The position numbers and the translations under genes were made by a program. From assembly GCA_030737835.1 (NCBI GenBank), contig CM060849.1, positions 19,576,074 through 19,640,073 on the forward strand: 64,000 bases of DNA, read 5' to 3'. This document shows, in pieces, positions 1 through 12,715 of the stretch; the first letter of the stretch is position 1; the number at the start of each line of letters is the position of its first letter. The stretch is from Acorus gramineus. Its lineage: Eukaryota > Streptophyta > Magnoliopsida > Acorales > Acoraceae. The notes under the pieces were generated by a model. That model did not search any database. It saw only the letters and a program-made list of their open reading frames with translations, and was not told the DNA's origin.

Positions 1-620
1 CACTGGCCCGTTACTACGCTGCCCTTTCCACCGGAGGCATTCCCCCGCCACCACACCCAGCCCATTCTGATCCCCCACTCGGCAGCCACCCACATATCCC
101 AAAATTCCCTTCATTGAAGACTAGTACCAAGAAAAAGAAAAGCAATAAAGCCAAGGCGAAAGAAGCATCACAGGCTAACTATACCAAGATATCTAACAAC
201 ACAGAACAGGCTAACGACTCCAACAACTCAGACAGTAGTTCCAGTTCTGAGGTTTCGAGGATCTTCAGGAACTCCGACATCCACAATGCGTTCATGGGAA
301 CAGGTGAATACATGAATCTCATCCTCCCAAACGGACAGTTTGGGCTTGGATTCAGGAGGTTCAAGAGGAGCGACGGAATATTTTCTTCTTTTGGACATTC
401 TGGGATTGGCGGATCTACGGGATTCTGTGACATAGAGCATAAGTTTGCGATAGCGGTGACGGTGAACAAGATGTCACTTGGTGGTGTCACTAGGAGAGTA
501 ATTCAGCTGGTGTGTTCTGAGCTGAATATACCTGTGCCTGAAGAGTTCTCAAGCTTTGGAAAAATGGGACCTGACATGCAACCAACCTTGGGACAAAATG
601 TTTCTCCTGTATCCAATTAG
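1..620 (+). CDS. ABC1-kinase/beta-lactamase-like protein, C-terminal part (5' end outside window)
   Basis: The reading frame is open from base 3 to the TAG at 618-620, so this is the 3' part of a gene that begins upstream. The visible end has a basic, Lys- and Ser-rich linker (about residues 40-80 of the visible part) and then a domain end with LILPNGQFGLGFRRF, FGHSGIGGSTGFCD and FAIAVTVNKMSLGG. The GHSGIGGS and NKMS segments are typical of the C-terminal half of serine beta-lactamase/LACTB-like folds, where plant proteins such as At5g24810 carry this domain behind an ABC1 atypical kinase domain. The catalytic SxxK and YxN motifs and any kinase domain would lie upstream and cannot be seen. 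The fusion with ABC1 kinase is inferred from family resemblance. The first ATG-like start in this stretch is only a TTG and is not a real start. Confidence 0.8.
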   Translation, partial: LARYYAALSTGGIPPPPHPAHSDPPLGSHPHIPKFPSLKTSTKKKKSNKAKAKEASQANYTKISNNTEQANDSNNSDSSSSSEVSRIFRNSDIHNAFMGTGEYMNLILPNGQFGLGFRRFKRSDGIFSSFGHSGIGGSTGFCDIEHKFAIAVTVNKMSLGGVTRRVIQLVCSELNIPVPEEFSSFGKMGPDMQPTLGQNVSPVSN

Positions 621-3409
621 ATCAATCTACGGATATTTTGGAGGTGTCTTGTAGTGTCAATTAGTTACACCAAAAAAAATTCAGAGGTAGTGTTTTACTT
701 TATTTATTTTTATTTTGTATACTTTGTTTCTCACATGGGTATAGAAATTATTTTGTGATACCATAATGTAAGCAATAAGCAATGACTGTAGTCCATGCAT
801 GTTGCGATTTTTTTTTTAAATAATGTTTTTATGAAAAATGTATGTAATTTTATGATCTATTACATAGATCCATTGGATTGAAAACATGAAAATCTGTCAC
901 CGAGTTATGTATTTCATGTTGAGAGGAATATACATAGATAGATGGTTATCGAGGTATATGGACTGTTCCTGAGAAGAAAAATATCTTCATCTACTTATTT
1001 ACTTCTTATTGAGAAAAATATCAAGATAGATGGCCTCTTTACTTATTTACTTCTTTATACTAAATCACAAGCCTCCGGTTTGGGGCTGGATAAGCTTTGG
1101 TAGAAAAAAAAAAAAGGATGCTTGTATTAGTTGGCATAATTTCTTCTCAGTGTTCGTTTCATTTCTTTTACTCTGCGCGTTTTGTATGAATTGGACAATC
1201 GCTTCATTGCCTACCTCTCTCTTGAAAATTTAGCATAACTTCTGCAAGAGTCAATTCAAGATTTGTACGACTGAAGAAAAACGCTACAAATGGAAAACTC
1301 ACTGTAAAATTTGCAACTAAAATGTCACCTATGGTGGTCTGACCCATCTAATTTGATGCAAATCTTAGGAAAATGTCTTATCCCATGTTTGATTCAAAAA
1401 TTAAAACATTAAAAGGTTTATAACTATTCTAGTGTAAATAAAAATAAAATAATTTTGTATTTGGTTGTACTTTGAATTTTTTTGTTATAAAACGTAATAA
1501 TAACTTTTTTATTATTTAGATAAAATATGAATAAGGTGTGGATAAAAATTTATAAAATGTGAAAAAATAATGACAATTGATTTAACAGTTGATTTATAAA
1601 TTATAAGAAATGATGACATTTGATTTGACAGTGGACTCATATTTTTTTTGTTTTAATAACCTGGAATAACTTAATTCCAATGTTTTGCATGAATTCATAT
1701 ACCACTTTTACCAGTTAATTCTGACATAATTTTCATTTATTCTAGTCATCCAAACATCCATAATAAAGCTATTCTAACTGTGGAGGATGGAATCCGGCTC
1801 TTCCCTCACCTCTGCCGTTGCTTGACGGGTCGCATCGTAAAGCCGCGCTCAACAGAATGAACCAACAGCGAGGAGCTTCTCTACCTCTTCTTTGATGGCT
1901 TCAACGTGAATTGGAGCTATTAATTCGGTCACTTACACTAACCAATTCTAATTTATTCTGGACATATTCTTAAACCGAAACATGGGTTTAAAGCCGTGCC
2001 GTTGGTTTTTTTTTTTTTTTTAGAATAAAGGTCGTGCCGTTGGTTTTGGTTTTGGTTTTGAAGTCTCCACCCAACACTTTTTTTGGGTTTTGAAATGTAT
2101 GTATTTTATATCATCTATTGAATTACATATTTTGAGAATAAATAAAATATATGTATTTAATTAATTGAATTCATATCTTCAAGCATGTATTCATCTAATC
2201 TGAGTGTGCTCTATCAGGCAAGTTTGGATTCAATCAGAAAGTTTCGATCAATTCGGTCAGTATCGAACTGCATAACCTATAAATCAAACAATACAGCTTA
2301 CAAATTAAACTGCGCAGTCAATTGTTACGTACAAGTGACACTCCTATTGGATAGATGGTATTAACCAACCCCATGCTTGACTGGATCTAATAGAAGGGAC
2401 ACTTATACTTAACAATTAGTGTACATTTCGATTCATAGACTGTGCAATTCCATATAGACTGGACTGACTAAAACAAGTTCTGGCTAGATCCGGAACCTAT
2501 CAGCCTTGTTTAAATAGTGTGGAATACAGTGGAAAATTGGTGAATAAGCTTAAAAAAAACCTATTTGCAAGGATTAAACGGGATATAACTTATTACACAA
2601 GATATGAAAATAAATTGATATTTACATTCCATTCCATGGTCCCTTTGAATTGTATTATTCCATGCATTTTGTTCCATGATATAAAAGATATTCATGTCAA
2701 ACCACATCGTATCTTATAAAAAGACCCATATATCATACAACTTATTCACAATTTATAAATATATATTCACATCTTAATCACTTTTTATCAACAACTTATT
2801 CATGTCTACCAAACAATAAAAACTTTATTATAACATTTCCAATAAAAATAATTAAAAAAACACCAAACAAGCGTTGATATAATTATTTATAGTTTTATAC
2901 TATTCCAGGATAACTTATATCACTATCCAAACTTCATGCAGTTCACAATCCCCACACTTCGGATCTTGGAGAACCTGTTATACCACGCCCATCAACGGTA
3001 GAATACCAAGCGTACAAGGTGTAAAGATATGACAAATATCACTGACAATACATGATAGAACAGACAAAAGAAAGAAAGGAAAAAATCACTATTGCACCTC
3101 CCCTACAGATACCTAATAATATACTGCAATCAACCAGGATTCAACAATACATAATACACACAAACTTATACCCCAACCATTTGAAAAATATAATACATTT
3201 TCTGGACCAACTTTACATCACTAATAAATACTTACACATGGGGGCCCTGACCTGAAAAACTTCACAGGGAGACAAACAATTGATTCCTCTTAGAGAGCCT
3301 TCAAACATCAGGGTCCTATGACATGTTAAGAAGGGCCACTTGATCTTTGAATTAACCATTCACACATTAAAACCCTAACAGGATGTGATGTTGTGCCTCC
3401 ATTCGTCTC
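621..3409. other. Intergenic region between the convergent ABC1K-like and Pumilio genes
   Basis: No gene is recognisable. The first 200-300 bases are presumably the 3' UTR of the gene ending at 620, and the last 200 or so that of the Pumilio gene. The rest is AT-rich. Two stretches (about 1380-1770 and 2505-2935) look like decayed MITEs because they begin and end with ATGTTTGA- or TATCCAAAC-like complementary words, but target duplications are not clear. A fold-back element at 2224-2492 is listed separately. Short ORFs here (for example 1030-1233, 2519-2719) have no family resemblance. Confidence 0.6.
2224..2492. repeat. Fold-back element, copy 1 of the SINE/hairpin family
   Basis: The left arm (about 2270-2365) and right arm (about 2375-2490) are imperfect reverse complements. 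For example the segment ending CTCCTATTGGAT near 2350 pairs with the segment starting ATCTAATAGAAGG near 2386, and the pairing continues outward through AATTGTTA-type words. The same words (TTCGGTCAGTA, GAACTG, AATTGTTA, TATTGGAT) recur in the elements at 45276-45566 and 50471-50700. This is the most diverged copy. Confidence 0.6.
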
Positions 3410-6400
3410 TCATGCACCGGAAGGATGTTCTTCTGCACTCAAACAGTAATGTATCAGTATCAAAAGAATAAACATAGGCAAAATTGATGTGGAAATTCTT
3501 TAATTTCTATGTACACACCTTCGCCGGAAAGTTCTTCGACACGGGAAACAATGTGTTTCCCATAAGTGTATTTTTTCAAGGCATGCAGATGAACTCGTAT
3601 ATGATCAAGCAATACTGCCCGTTGTTTATCTGAACAAGTATCGAGAATCTTCTGGACCACATAGTTTGCGAATTGGTCCTTCATCATTATCTACAAAATT
3701 AGGTACAGGCATCAAAACCAGGAGAAACAATTGACATTTTGTAACTTGTAAGCACAACACAAGCTCCTAGTGGCATGGACATATGAAGTGCCAAAAATAT
3801 AAAAAATTGCTGTAAAGAATGCTTGACAATGCTTCTGCTTTTTTTTTTGACAAAATAAGGAGAGAATTAAGCAAACATTATAATGGTGGGAATATAAATC
3901 CTAAAAAGGCGGCAAAGGGAAATGGTTTGCCTGTCGAGCAACTCAAGTCTGAGTACATGAGAATTCTGTGAACATATATGGACTACTAGAAATCTATAGG
4001 AGTTGATAATTTATAAATGTAAATCACATAGATGGAAGTCATTAAGGCAAGTCCTTGTCAATTAAGCCAAGACTGGTGCTAAGTAACTGTAATAAACTAA
4101 TAATAATTATAAGAATTGCTCCAAAATACCAGCAAACTATCATTTCCCTCGGTCTGTCCAACAATTTCGTTGATGAGAAGATCCCGTTCAGCAGAGTCCC
4201 CATACTCCAAACACTTTTCAATGACGTTGGATGCAAACTTATGCTGGCTCATGTGTACAATTTGTCCAGCCAATTTGGTAATGATTTGGCTCCTTTCATG
4301 TGGTTTTCCTCTCTCCAGTACATGCTGCAAACATCAAGATTTCATCATAAATTTAATTGTGAATTTGAGATTATTGATTCTACGGTATGGCATGTGCATT
4401 AAGTCTACTAGATAAGGATCTCATCACAAGCTTTTGTTTGAACGGATGATTTGACAGGGACCCCATTGTCCGTTTGGAAATGGGCATCAACATGACACCG
4501 ACTCCAAAGTATCGAATTTTGGGGAGGTAAAAATACTAATAAGATGTAGTTGTTGAATAATGGCAAGAGACAAAGTTGAGATAAATATTTACATTTACAA
4601 GTAGACATGGGGAAAACTCAATAAATATTTAATTTGAAAAGCAGATATGTGGATGACAATTTCTTTCAAAGATTTTTTTTTGGGGGTAAACATGGATGAT
4701 GGTAAGTTAAATTCTACAAATGAACTAAAAAAACCTATAAGGGTACACTGCAAAAAAGGGTTAAGAAATATTCATGCAACACCACGACAATCACAAGACC
4801 GGTATGACATCAAGGATAAGAATCATACATTACCTGAGTAACATAGTTGCCATACTGGTCTTGGGCAAGAGCGCAAGCAGATTGTAAGATCTCGTCTATT
4901 ATGCACTGGCTTTGCGACTCATCACTACAGTGCTCTAAAACTCTCTTTCATAATTAAAAAAAAAAAGAGGAATTTCAGAGTATGTGATGGCAGGATTAAA
5001 AAATGGATCGATTACCATGTTATAAAGAAATATATCACCTGAATAACACGGCAACCATAAGGATGTGTAGAAAGTGTTGCAACTTGACCACGAAAAGCAG
5101 AAATGATGAAAGAAATTTTATCAGTCGGTACACATTCAATGCATTTCTGTATTACATGGTTTCCATTTTGATCACGCACACATCTCATAACATGTCCATC
5201 AAGTTCATGAACAAGCTGCGTTTTCTGGTCCAGTTCAATAACTTCAAGAGCCTGTATCACATGGACCTCAGGCTTGATTAGGAATTGTTTAATAAAATTT
5301 AAATAAGATATGCAACTCCCATCATAAAATGTCATACAAAACAGCTAATGACCAAGTGAACAAAAAAATGCATCTTGGATTTTCAACATGTATATGCTAC
5401 AGCATGCTAAGTCAATGCGATGAGATAAGGCAAGTATGATTCATGCCAGACACTAGTGGACCAAGAGATTCATCTCTCTCCTGCAGTGGGGCTGGGGGTG
5501 TACTGAACTTGAAAGTGACAAATAAAACTGCAATGAAACCAAGGATCTCATCTCCTGAAAAGAGAGAATGTCACAATATACAAAACATAGTACAATAGTA
5601 TATACACAACATAGTAGAATATCATACCATATGACTATGGTCACAAGACCCAACCTACATCTTCCCCTTATATAGTCATCCCAAAAAAGTTCTAATGGCA
5701 GTCCAGTCGAGTGAAGGCTGAGGTGTACCACTATCCTCATGTACTTGTCTCAAATAAGTAAGAAATCAATCATCCAAGTGCATTTGAACACAAAAGATGT
5801 GTGCAATGAGCAACCGAGCAATTCAACATACCCAAGACAACTTCAAAATTCAATCAGATGCTCAACAGAAAACACAAGGAGATATATACTGTTAAACTAC
5901 AGCACTTTTCACACCTTTTGAATAACACGACAGCCATACATCTGAAGACTTAAAGGTAAAATATTTCCTTTGAGCTGATTCGCAAGTTCCTTCCTCTGCT
6001 CAGCATTGCCATGCTCAAAGAACTGCAATGAGGAAAATAAGATAAAGCGTATAATTTTAGAAATCAAATGGTATAGATAGTACACCATATGTACAAATTA
6101 AAAACCTTTTTATATAGTCTTTTTTTTTTTTTTGGCCCCAAGCATGAAAACTAAATGTATAATTTACCAAATCACATATATTCTCAATTTACTAACACCA
6201 AACTACAATGTTTTTGCTTCTTAATATCTGCCATTTTCTTAATTTGGATTGAGTCTAAATTTGTTCTACAGTATGCAAAACCTAGACTTGTATCATGTGG
6301 CCTGTGATAACTTCCCATTATAATCGACTTCATGATACAGGATTTATTGGCTGGTTTTAGGATAAGGCACCCATGACTACACCTTGTTAGAACTTTCATC

Positions 6401-9400
6401 TGTTTTAAATAAAATAAATTGGTGAGAACCTTTCCAAAATAAAAATTCTCAAAAAAAAAAAAAGGTTTAATTTAAGGAAAACTACCTTTTGAATAACATA
6501 ATTTCCAAATACATCAGTCATCAGCATTGACGCATGTGGGAGAACTTCTTCAAAGACAGATGCCTTCTCCTCAGCACTACAAGTTTCCAACTTCTGCTGA
6601 ATGAACCGACTCCCATGTTGATCGGCGCTGATTTCAGAATCATATAGATTAATTTTTAGAAACACAGTGAAAAAAGGAACAGAAGAAGAATCAAAAGGGA
6701 TCATAGACTTTGCCTGAACTCAACAATACGCCCAGAGATATCTGACAACTCAAGTCTGCGAGCTTTGTTAGACTTCAACTCCTCAAGGAAAGAGCATGCC
6801 TTTGAGTCCTCAAATTTTTCGCGTCCTCTCTGTCCTTGCCATCCAGAATAACCTCCTGTATTTCTACTAGAGCTGAGAGGAGCCCTGAAGTTCTCATTTC
6901 TCCTTCCTCCCACACTTGGGCTTGCCACAGGTGATCCTGGCAAAACTGGACTAGCAAGAGGTGAAGTTGGGAATTGCATTAGGATACCCATGCTTGTGGG
7001 GCTCCCATAATAATTAGGACTTGTAATTCCTCCTTTTCTGGGACTTGGGATGCTAACACCTGTGTTTCGAAGATACTGAGGCCTCTGATCACCCGTATGT
7101 GCCGCTATGGCAGGCCCTTTCTGTGAATCAAAAACATCCACCTGGCCTACAACACTTCCCCTAGACGCCATTGGATCATACTGAGCAGCGCCATTGTACG
7201 CATCCTCAGAAGGATGCTGAAAATATTGCATATACATAGGATCAGTAAAAGAAGGTTGCATTGCCATACCCACTTGTCCGTAAAACTTGTATGGGTTTTG
7301 CATGTCAACGGCAGGCGTGATACTTCCCCCTGATGAGATACCAGAAGGCTGAGTGCTAAAGTTTGGGCTACCAGGACTTTCAAAGGACATAGGGATGGCA
7401 GTGGGAGAAGAAAATCCAGGTATAAATTGTGGCATAAATGCAGAACTCATAGCATATCCCCCAACTCCATACTGGGGACCAAAAATACTGGCTGGTTGCA
7501 TGTTAGGTAAAAATGGGTTTCCAGGAGCCATATAAGCTGTAGCAGCTGCATATAAGGGAGGTGTGATTCCGGTGGACTGAAGCAGTGGTTGCACCTCAAC
7601 CGAGGTGTTTTTAGAGTGACCATAAGAAGAGTGATCTACAGAATTGTTCAAACGGCCTGGTCCTTGAGAAGTCATATGAGGTTGCATAATCTGAACTTGT
7701 GCTGCTGAACCACGTTTCTGCATATGATGCTGTTGCAAACTATTCTGCTGAGAGGGTTGTCGTGCTTGTGCCTGTTGACTTCTATGGTCGTCCACATTGG
7801 AAATGTTGGAGATGTTTAAACCCTTCAGTTTAGATTCAATAGCAGCAATATTTGAAGAAACATCACCACTCATGGCATCATTTATCGGACAAGCTTCATC
7901 ACCACTGGACTTTCCTTTAATATCAGAATATGCACTCCCAGCCATATCAGAAGATGATAAGATTTGAGCAGGTACTGATGGAGATAGATTGGTGTTCAGT
8001 GATGCAACTGCATGGCCACCTGAAGTAGGTCTACCAGAGTGAAGACCAACTGGACCTGATGTCTTAGCAAGGTTGATAGATGAACCATGTGGGATTAGTT
8101 GAGCCTCAGTGTCAGCTCCTTCATCTGTTGTCCCATGACTAGAGCGAGAATGGTTATATACCGGAGATGGAGTCCGAGGAAAATCTTCCTGCAAGATTCA
8201 TGATTATCAAGCAGCACACAGAACTCACACCGTGATACAGTGTGAATATATTACTGATGCAATGCAGATGAAATTTTTCTCCCTGATACAAAAGCACATA
8301 CTAACATGTATTTATTCTATTAGAAACCGTAATTTTATCTAAGAGGATAGCAACGATCTAAACTCCATCCTGTTACACCATTACAATGATTAATGAACCT
8401 ATAAATATCATATGGTATCATAATATATCTTCAACTGTTTCTTATTTTTCTTTCTTCTGCTGAACATGTTCTTTACCCTTTTTTGTCTTCTCTTTCCTCT
8501 CTTCCCTCTCTTAAGAGTTCATATTTTCACTCTCTTTTGTTATCAAAATTGTAGGACTTCAATTCCTGGAATTTAGGAATATATGGCCATCATTTTTTTG
8601 TGACTCCTCAATTATAGGTCTAGTACTAAAATTTAAGAAGATTTGGACTTCCAATCACACCTAAAATTTAGGATGAATGGACATTTCATGGCAAAGGAAC
8701 ATGGCATTATATTTCAAAGAAAAAGAAACATAGCAGTTTAAATATATCACGGGTCCAAACTTATCCGATACAATCTAAATGCCCACACTTCAAAGTTTGC
8801 ACTCTAAGCAATTTAAATATAATATGTTGAATGGAACATTCTTTTTTAAGGCATTTTACTGTGTAAATGCTGAAACCGCTAATGATACACAGTGACACAA
8901 CACCATGAGTTCAATGAATTAAAAAATATTAGTAACAACTGATAAGAAGCAATACATGGCTTGATAAAATATGAAATCATTGAGTCAGTCTCAAAACAAC
9001 ACCTGTATTAGATCCACCAGGCTTTTATGGCGACCTACAATAGAATTTGCCGCTTGTTCAGACAAGGATCCAGCATCATTTTCTGCCAACCTACTTGAGG
9101 TCAGTCTAGGTGACTTTTCATCCTCAGGTTCCTCCTTGTGAGTTGATAGGGAAGCTCGAGAAACAGAGGTGGACTTATTATTGCTGTCTTCAAAGGAAGC
9201 CATTCTCCAATTGTCACCAAAACCACCAATGTGATGCACCAAACGCCGGTTCTCACGTGATATCAAAGGTGGAGGTAGCCTTGGGTTCAAATTGACATTA
9301 GAGTAGTAGTATGCTAAGTATGCTGGATCAGCACGAAATTGTTCATCCGACTCACAATTTTGAATAGTATTGCTGAAATTCACCAAGTTTTCCTCTGCGT

Positions 9401-9650
9401 TGGAATTCTGATTACCAATGAAGTTCCGAATTGCAGCGAGTGACCCTTCCATGCTAGGTGGTGCACTCCCACTCCTGCTAGGAATTCCATCACTGCTGTT
9501 CCCATGAAATCTATGTCCCTTTAGGAGTGAATCTAAATCCTGCATGGGTGCATCATTTGGTGATGCATCAAATGCTGCAGCCTCCATAGGTGAGGCCCAA
9601 TTCCTGGATTTGCTGCTCCCCACAAATCTTACTGGGCTTTCCATCGCCAT
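3410..9650 (-). CDS. Pumilio-family RNA-binding protein (APUM5/APUM6-like)
   Basis: Coding exons, in transcript order: 9650-9003, 8188-6714, 6627-6486, 6022-5915, 5251-5039, 4944-4834, 4324-4130, 3690-3519, 3432-3410; phases close to give about 1028 aa. The N-terminal part has the plant motif [12 protein letters not shown] (about residue 60) and a long Ser/Gly/Gln-rich linker. Eight PUM repeats fill about residues 690-1025. Their base-reading residues are S-R-Q, N-Y-Q, C-R-Q, N-H-Q, C-R-Q, N-Y-Q, S-N-E and N-Y-Q, the classical set that reads UGUANAUA in mRNA 3' UTRs, so this should be a cytoplasmic post-transcriptional repressor. The start is the first Met after an upstream stop; a second in-frame Met follows two codons later. 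Intron 2 has a GC donor. The last exon codes only seven residues; its acceptor is chosen as TGCAG at 3433 and is the least certain junction. A 5' UTR intron (about 9677-10684) is likely. Confidence 0.93.
6628..6713 (-). other. GC-AG intron (86 nt) in the Pumilio gene
   Basis: The conserved start of PUM repeat 1 ([15 protein letters not shown]) is split here. On the minus strand the exon ends TTCAG and the intron begins GCAAAG; it ends AAATCAG before CGCCGATC. No GT donor keeps the conserved residues V-E-F-S, so a GC donor is required. The next exon junctions of the gene use ordinary GT. Confidence 0.85.
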
Positions 9651-10850
9651 TTTACTCTTGAAATAAAAAAACAGTCCTGTGCACTTAACATCTGATCATC
9701 ATCGCACGAAGACTCCAGCAGAGATGCTAATCACATACCAAAATCCTAATTCACATCACTCGGGTCTCAATTTTTACAACTCAGCTGCTTATTTCTTACA
9801 AAGCAACTACCTCGTGCTCCCACATCAAATAAAATATCCACACAGTTATCCTGCAGATAAAAAAAAAGGTCACCAGAATCACATTTTGTTCAAATGTGCA
9901 AATATCATGCTTTAAATCAGTCACAAGACTATTGAGCATGTCAGAAGTCTAATGAGCACCAATCCACATATATGCACGGGATGACCAACAGGGTAATGGG
10001 TTCTCAGATATAAAAATCTAAAAACTCAGAAACCAGCCGTACATCCAATAGTCAACCACGCCAACGATATCAACAGCAATTTATCAAGGAAAAGTTCTTC
10101 TACGGTATCTGCTGATGGTTCAATAGCTGCTTAAACGTATTGACCATTTATTTAAAGCTGTGAAAAAACTCCAAGTTTCAGAATTCATTCATAAAAAGGT
10201 AAGAACACAAGTTCAAATATGCAACCACCCATGAAAAACCGTAATTCTACAGTATAATCGCTCACGTGACACCCATCAAAGAATCAGTGAAATTGGCGGG
10301 CCCAAGTTTTCCAATTTTTGAAAATAAAATATAAAAAAAAAAATCCGATTGTGTTAACACAACCTCCATCTCTGAATCAATGAAAAAGTGGCAATTGAAA
10401 CTCCAAGACTACCAAATTCGTTAGATTTCACTCTAGTTTCAATGGAAAACCCATTCAAAACCAACAGAACCGAAAAAAAGAAGAAAAAAAAAGTTCATAT
10501 AGAACCCTAACCACACCTACGACAAAATTAAGTCAAGCGTGGCATCAACTCATCGATTCCCAGAAAGGCCGTCGATAAATCGAATTATGAGGCGTTGCGT
10601 ATACTGAAAACCCTAATCAGCGTTTACAGGGTTCGAAAAAAAACATAGAAATCATTGAAGAAAACAAGGAGAAGACTTGCCTTGATTTATCAGCGGATTC
10701 AAACCCTAGCCCCTCGAATCGGAGCTCGATCGACTGTTGAAGCTGAGATTTCACGAAAAGCAGGGACAAATATAAACAGATTGTGTAATTTTTTGGGGGT
10801 CTCTCTCTCTCTCTCTGAAGGTCTTGCTTCACTCGGAAACTAAAACGTAG
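9651..10850 (-). promoter_or_regulatory. Pumilio gene 5' UTR with probable leader intron, and core promoter
   Basis: A good acceptor (GTGCACAG on the minus strand, last base 9677) lies just upstream of the start codon. Upstream, near 10684, the minus strand reads AATCAAG then GCAAGT, which would be a consensus GC-type donor; GT donors in between are also possible, so the exact leader intron is open. A CT/AG microsatellite lies at 10799-10816, where plant leader or core-promoter regions often have one. The transcription start cannot be fixed from sequence. Confidence 0.45.
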
Positions 10851-11047
10851 CTTCTAAAACCCTCATTTGTTTGCCGGGTTTTCGGCGACTCCCACAAAAA
10901 CAATCCAACGGTCCAAGATGCCCCTTCTCGTGTTCCACTCCTCCAATCTCCACCGTTCGATCCTAGATGACATTGATTGTACGACGGTGATTATTCATTC
11001 TAATCGGACGGCCCAGATTTAAGAGCGACGGTTTTGTGAAATCCTTT

Positions 11048-11535
11048 GGGAAGAATCCAAATACCCGCCTGTAAACTTCCTTAAATCCATAAAACCCCTT
11101 ACTTTCCCTAAATTTCATGTAACTTCTTAAAAACACCTATGTAAATCCAAATAATTCCCTGAATTAAATTTCCATTAACAATGATGAATATCCTATTTTG
11201 TTAACCCTGACTAAAAATGCAGTATACCAAAAACTCTTATAATGTGTTAAAAATGTAGAGATCCTTATATAAATGATGATTATAAAACACTATGAAGAGG
11301 AATAAAATTATCATTTACAGATAATTTTTTACGTTTTTAACACATTGTAAGATTTTTTTGGTATGCTGTATTTTCAATCAGGATAAATTAAACATAATAT
11401 TGGTATAATATTTCTTATTTATCAATGAAAATTATACTTAATGAACTATTTGATTTTACATATGTATTTGCATACAGTTATATGAAAATTTAAAAAAGTC
11501 TGGACAATTTGTAGGGGTTTACATGGATATTTACC
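11048..11535. mobile_element. Long-TIR fold-back MITE, copy 1 (MULE-like)
   Basis: Starts GGGAAGAATCCAAATACCC and ends with an inverted version (TACATGGATATTTACC). The two halves are reverse complements over roughly 200 bases each, with matching inner words such as AAAATGCAGTATACC and GGTATGCTGTATTTTC. It is bordered by an AATCCTTT direct repeat (11040-11047 and 11536-11543; 8 matching bases, 9 with one mismatch). Related copies occur at 42498-43034, 44065-44523 and 46345-46545. Confidence 0.75.
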
Positions 11536-11864
11536 AATCCTTTTTTGTCCCCTGTTGGAAGATATTTGTGTCAAACGCACAAGCAAGAAAGCCAACCAAA
11601 ACGATATTTTTGATATATTTTTTAATTAATTTTTTTCCTTTAATTGAACGTGTCTTGCTTTACATTTTATAGAAGCTGCGCTTTTGACTTGCGAAGGAAA
11701 AGCCATTATTAAAAACGGGCTCATGATATGACAGAAATACCCCCTCCCGAGTCCTCGTCACTTAAAAGCTGACCGATAGAAACAGTGGCGCACTTTCGTA
11801 AATTCAACGAAGTTGCGTGTCTGACAAAGGAATTACGAGAATCAACGGTCAGGAATGAAAGTTG

Positions 11865-12020
11865 TATGGACACGTGTAAATTGGAACACAAGGACACGTG
11901 GCGAAATGCATGAATGTGTCTGTCTGTTCGGCACGGAAGGTCGGCGTGTCAAGTTGGACAGCACGTGCGAGACATGGAAAGATTGAAGAGGTGGGGCCAT
12001 CCTTCACACGTGGGACCGTA
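11865..12020. promoter_or_regulatory. Cluster of four CACGTG G-box motifs
   Basis: The palindromic G-box core CACGTG occurs at 11871, 11895, 11962 and 12007; the second (GGACACGTGGCG) matches the ABRE/G-box consensus closely. The segment is less AT-rich than its surroundings and sits between two transposons, about 1.2 kb upstream of the Pumilio leader. bZIP and bHLH/PIF factors bind such sites. Which gene it serves is unknown. Confidence 0.5.
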
Positions 12021-12380
12021 CGTGTGCATTAACATGGTGGGGGTGACTTGGCTGGGGGCCCACACGAGTCACCAGAAGTAACGCGTCGTGGCGATGCAAA
12101 GCCAAAGTCGTCAAAGTTGAATCATAAATGTATGATATGAACAAAGGACAGGACATATAATAATAATATTATATTATATATATAAGAATTATACGTATAC
12201 AGTGTTAACATTAATATGGAACACGAGAAATCCCAAGCTCGCCAATCTGATCCTATAGCGGTGCGGGCTCCGAACTTTGCGATTTTTAAGGACTCTCGCA
12301 TGCATCATGTGAAGAGCAGAATGCAACATAGGAGGGGGAGCTGGGAAGCCGCATTGTCTCACCATCAACTTGTAATGACT

Positions 12381-12715
12381 AGTCCGTTTGGAAACACAGA
12401 TTGAAAAGTAGCATAGGGAAGTTGAAAAGTTGATTTTTTAGGATGTTTTTTTTTAAATCAGGAATCAATATTTATTTAAAAAGAGTTTAATGTTTGACAG
12501 AGAAAGTTGCTTTTCAATTCAAAAAATCGATTCCGATCAAAAAAGCGTTGTTTATGAGCTTTTTAAAACACAGATTTCGAGGAAAAAATTAAAAGGAATC
12601 CAGCTTCTGATTCTGTAAAAGCTACCCCGTTTGACTGCATGCTTTTAACTTTTCAGCTTTTCAAAAAATAAAAACGCGCTAATCGCGCTACGCGTTTTGG
12701 ATACGCGTTTCGAAT
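12381..12715. mobile_element. Tourist-like MITE, diverged copy
   Basis: This segment is clearly related, in the opposite orientation, to the element at 29327-29662 along nearly its whole length (shared words such as CCGTTTGGAAACACAGATTG, GAGTTTAATGTTTG and AGGAATCCAGCTT). Its right end is degenerate (ACGCGTTTCGAATGGG) and no target duplication can be recognised. Confidence 0.75.
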
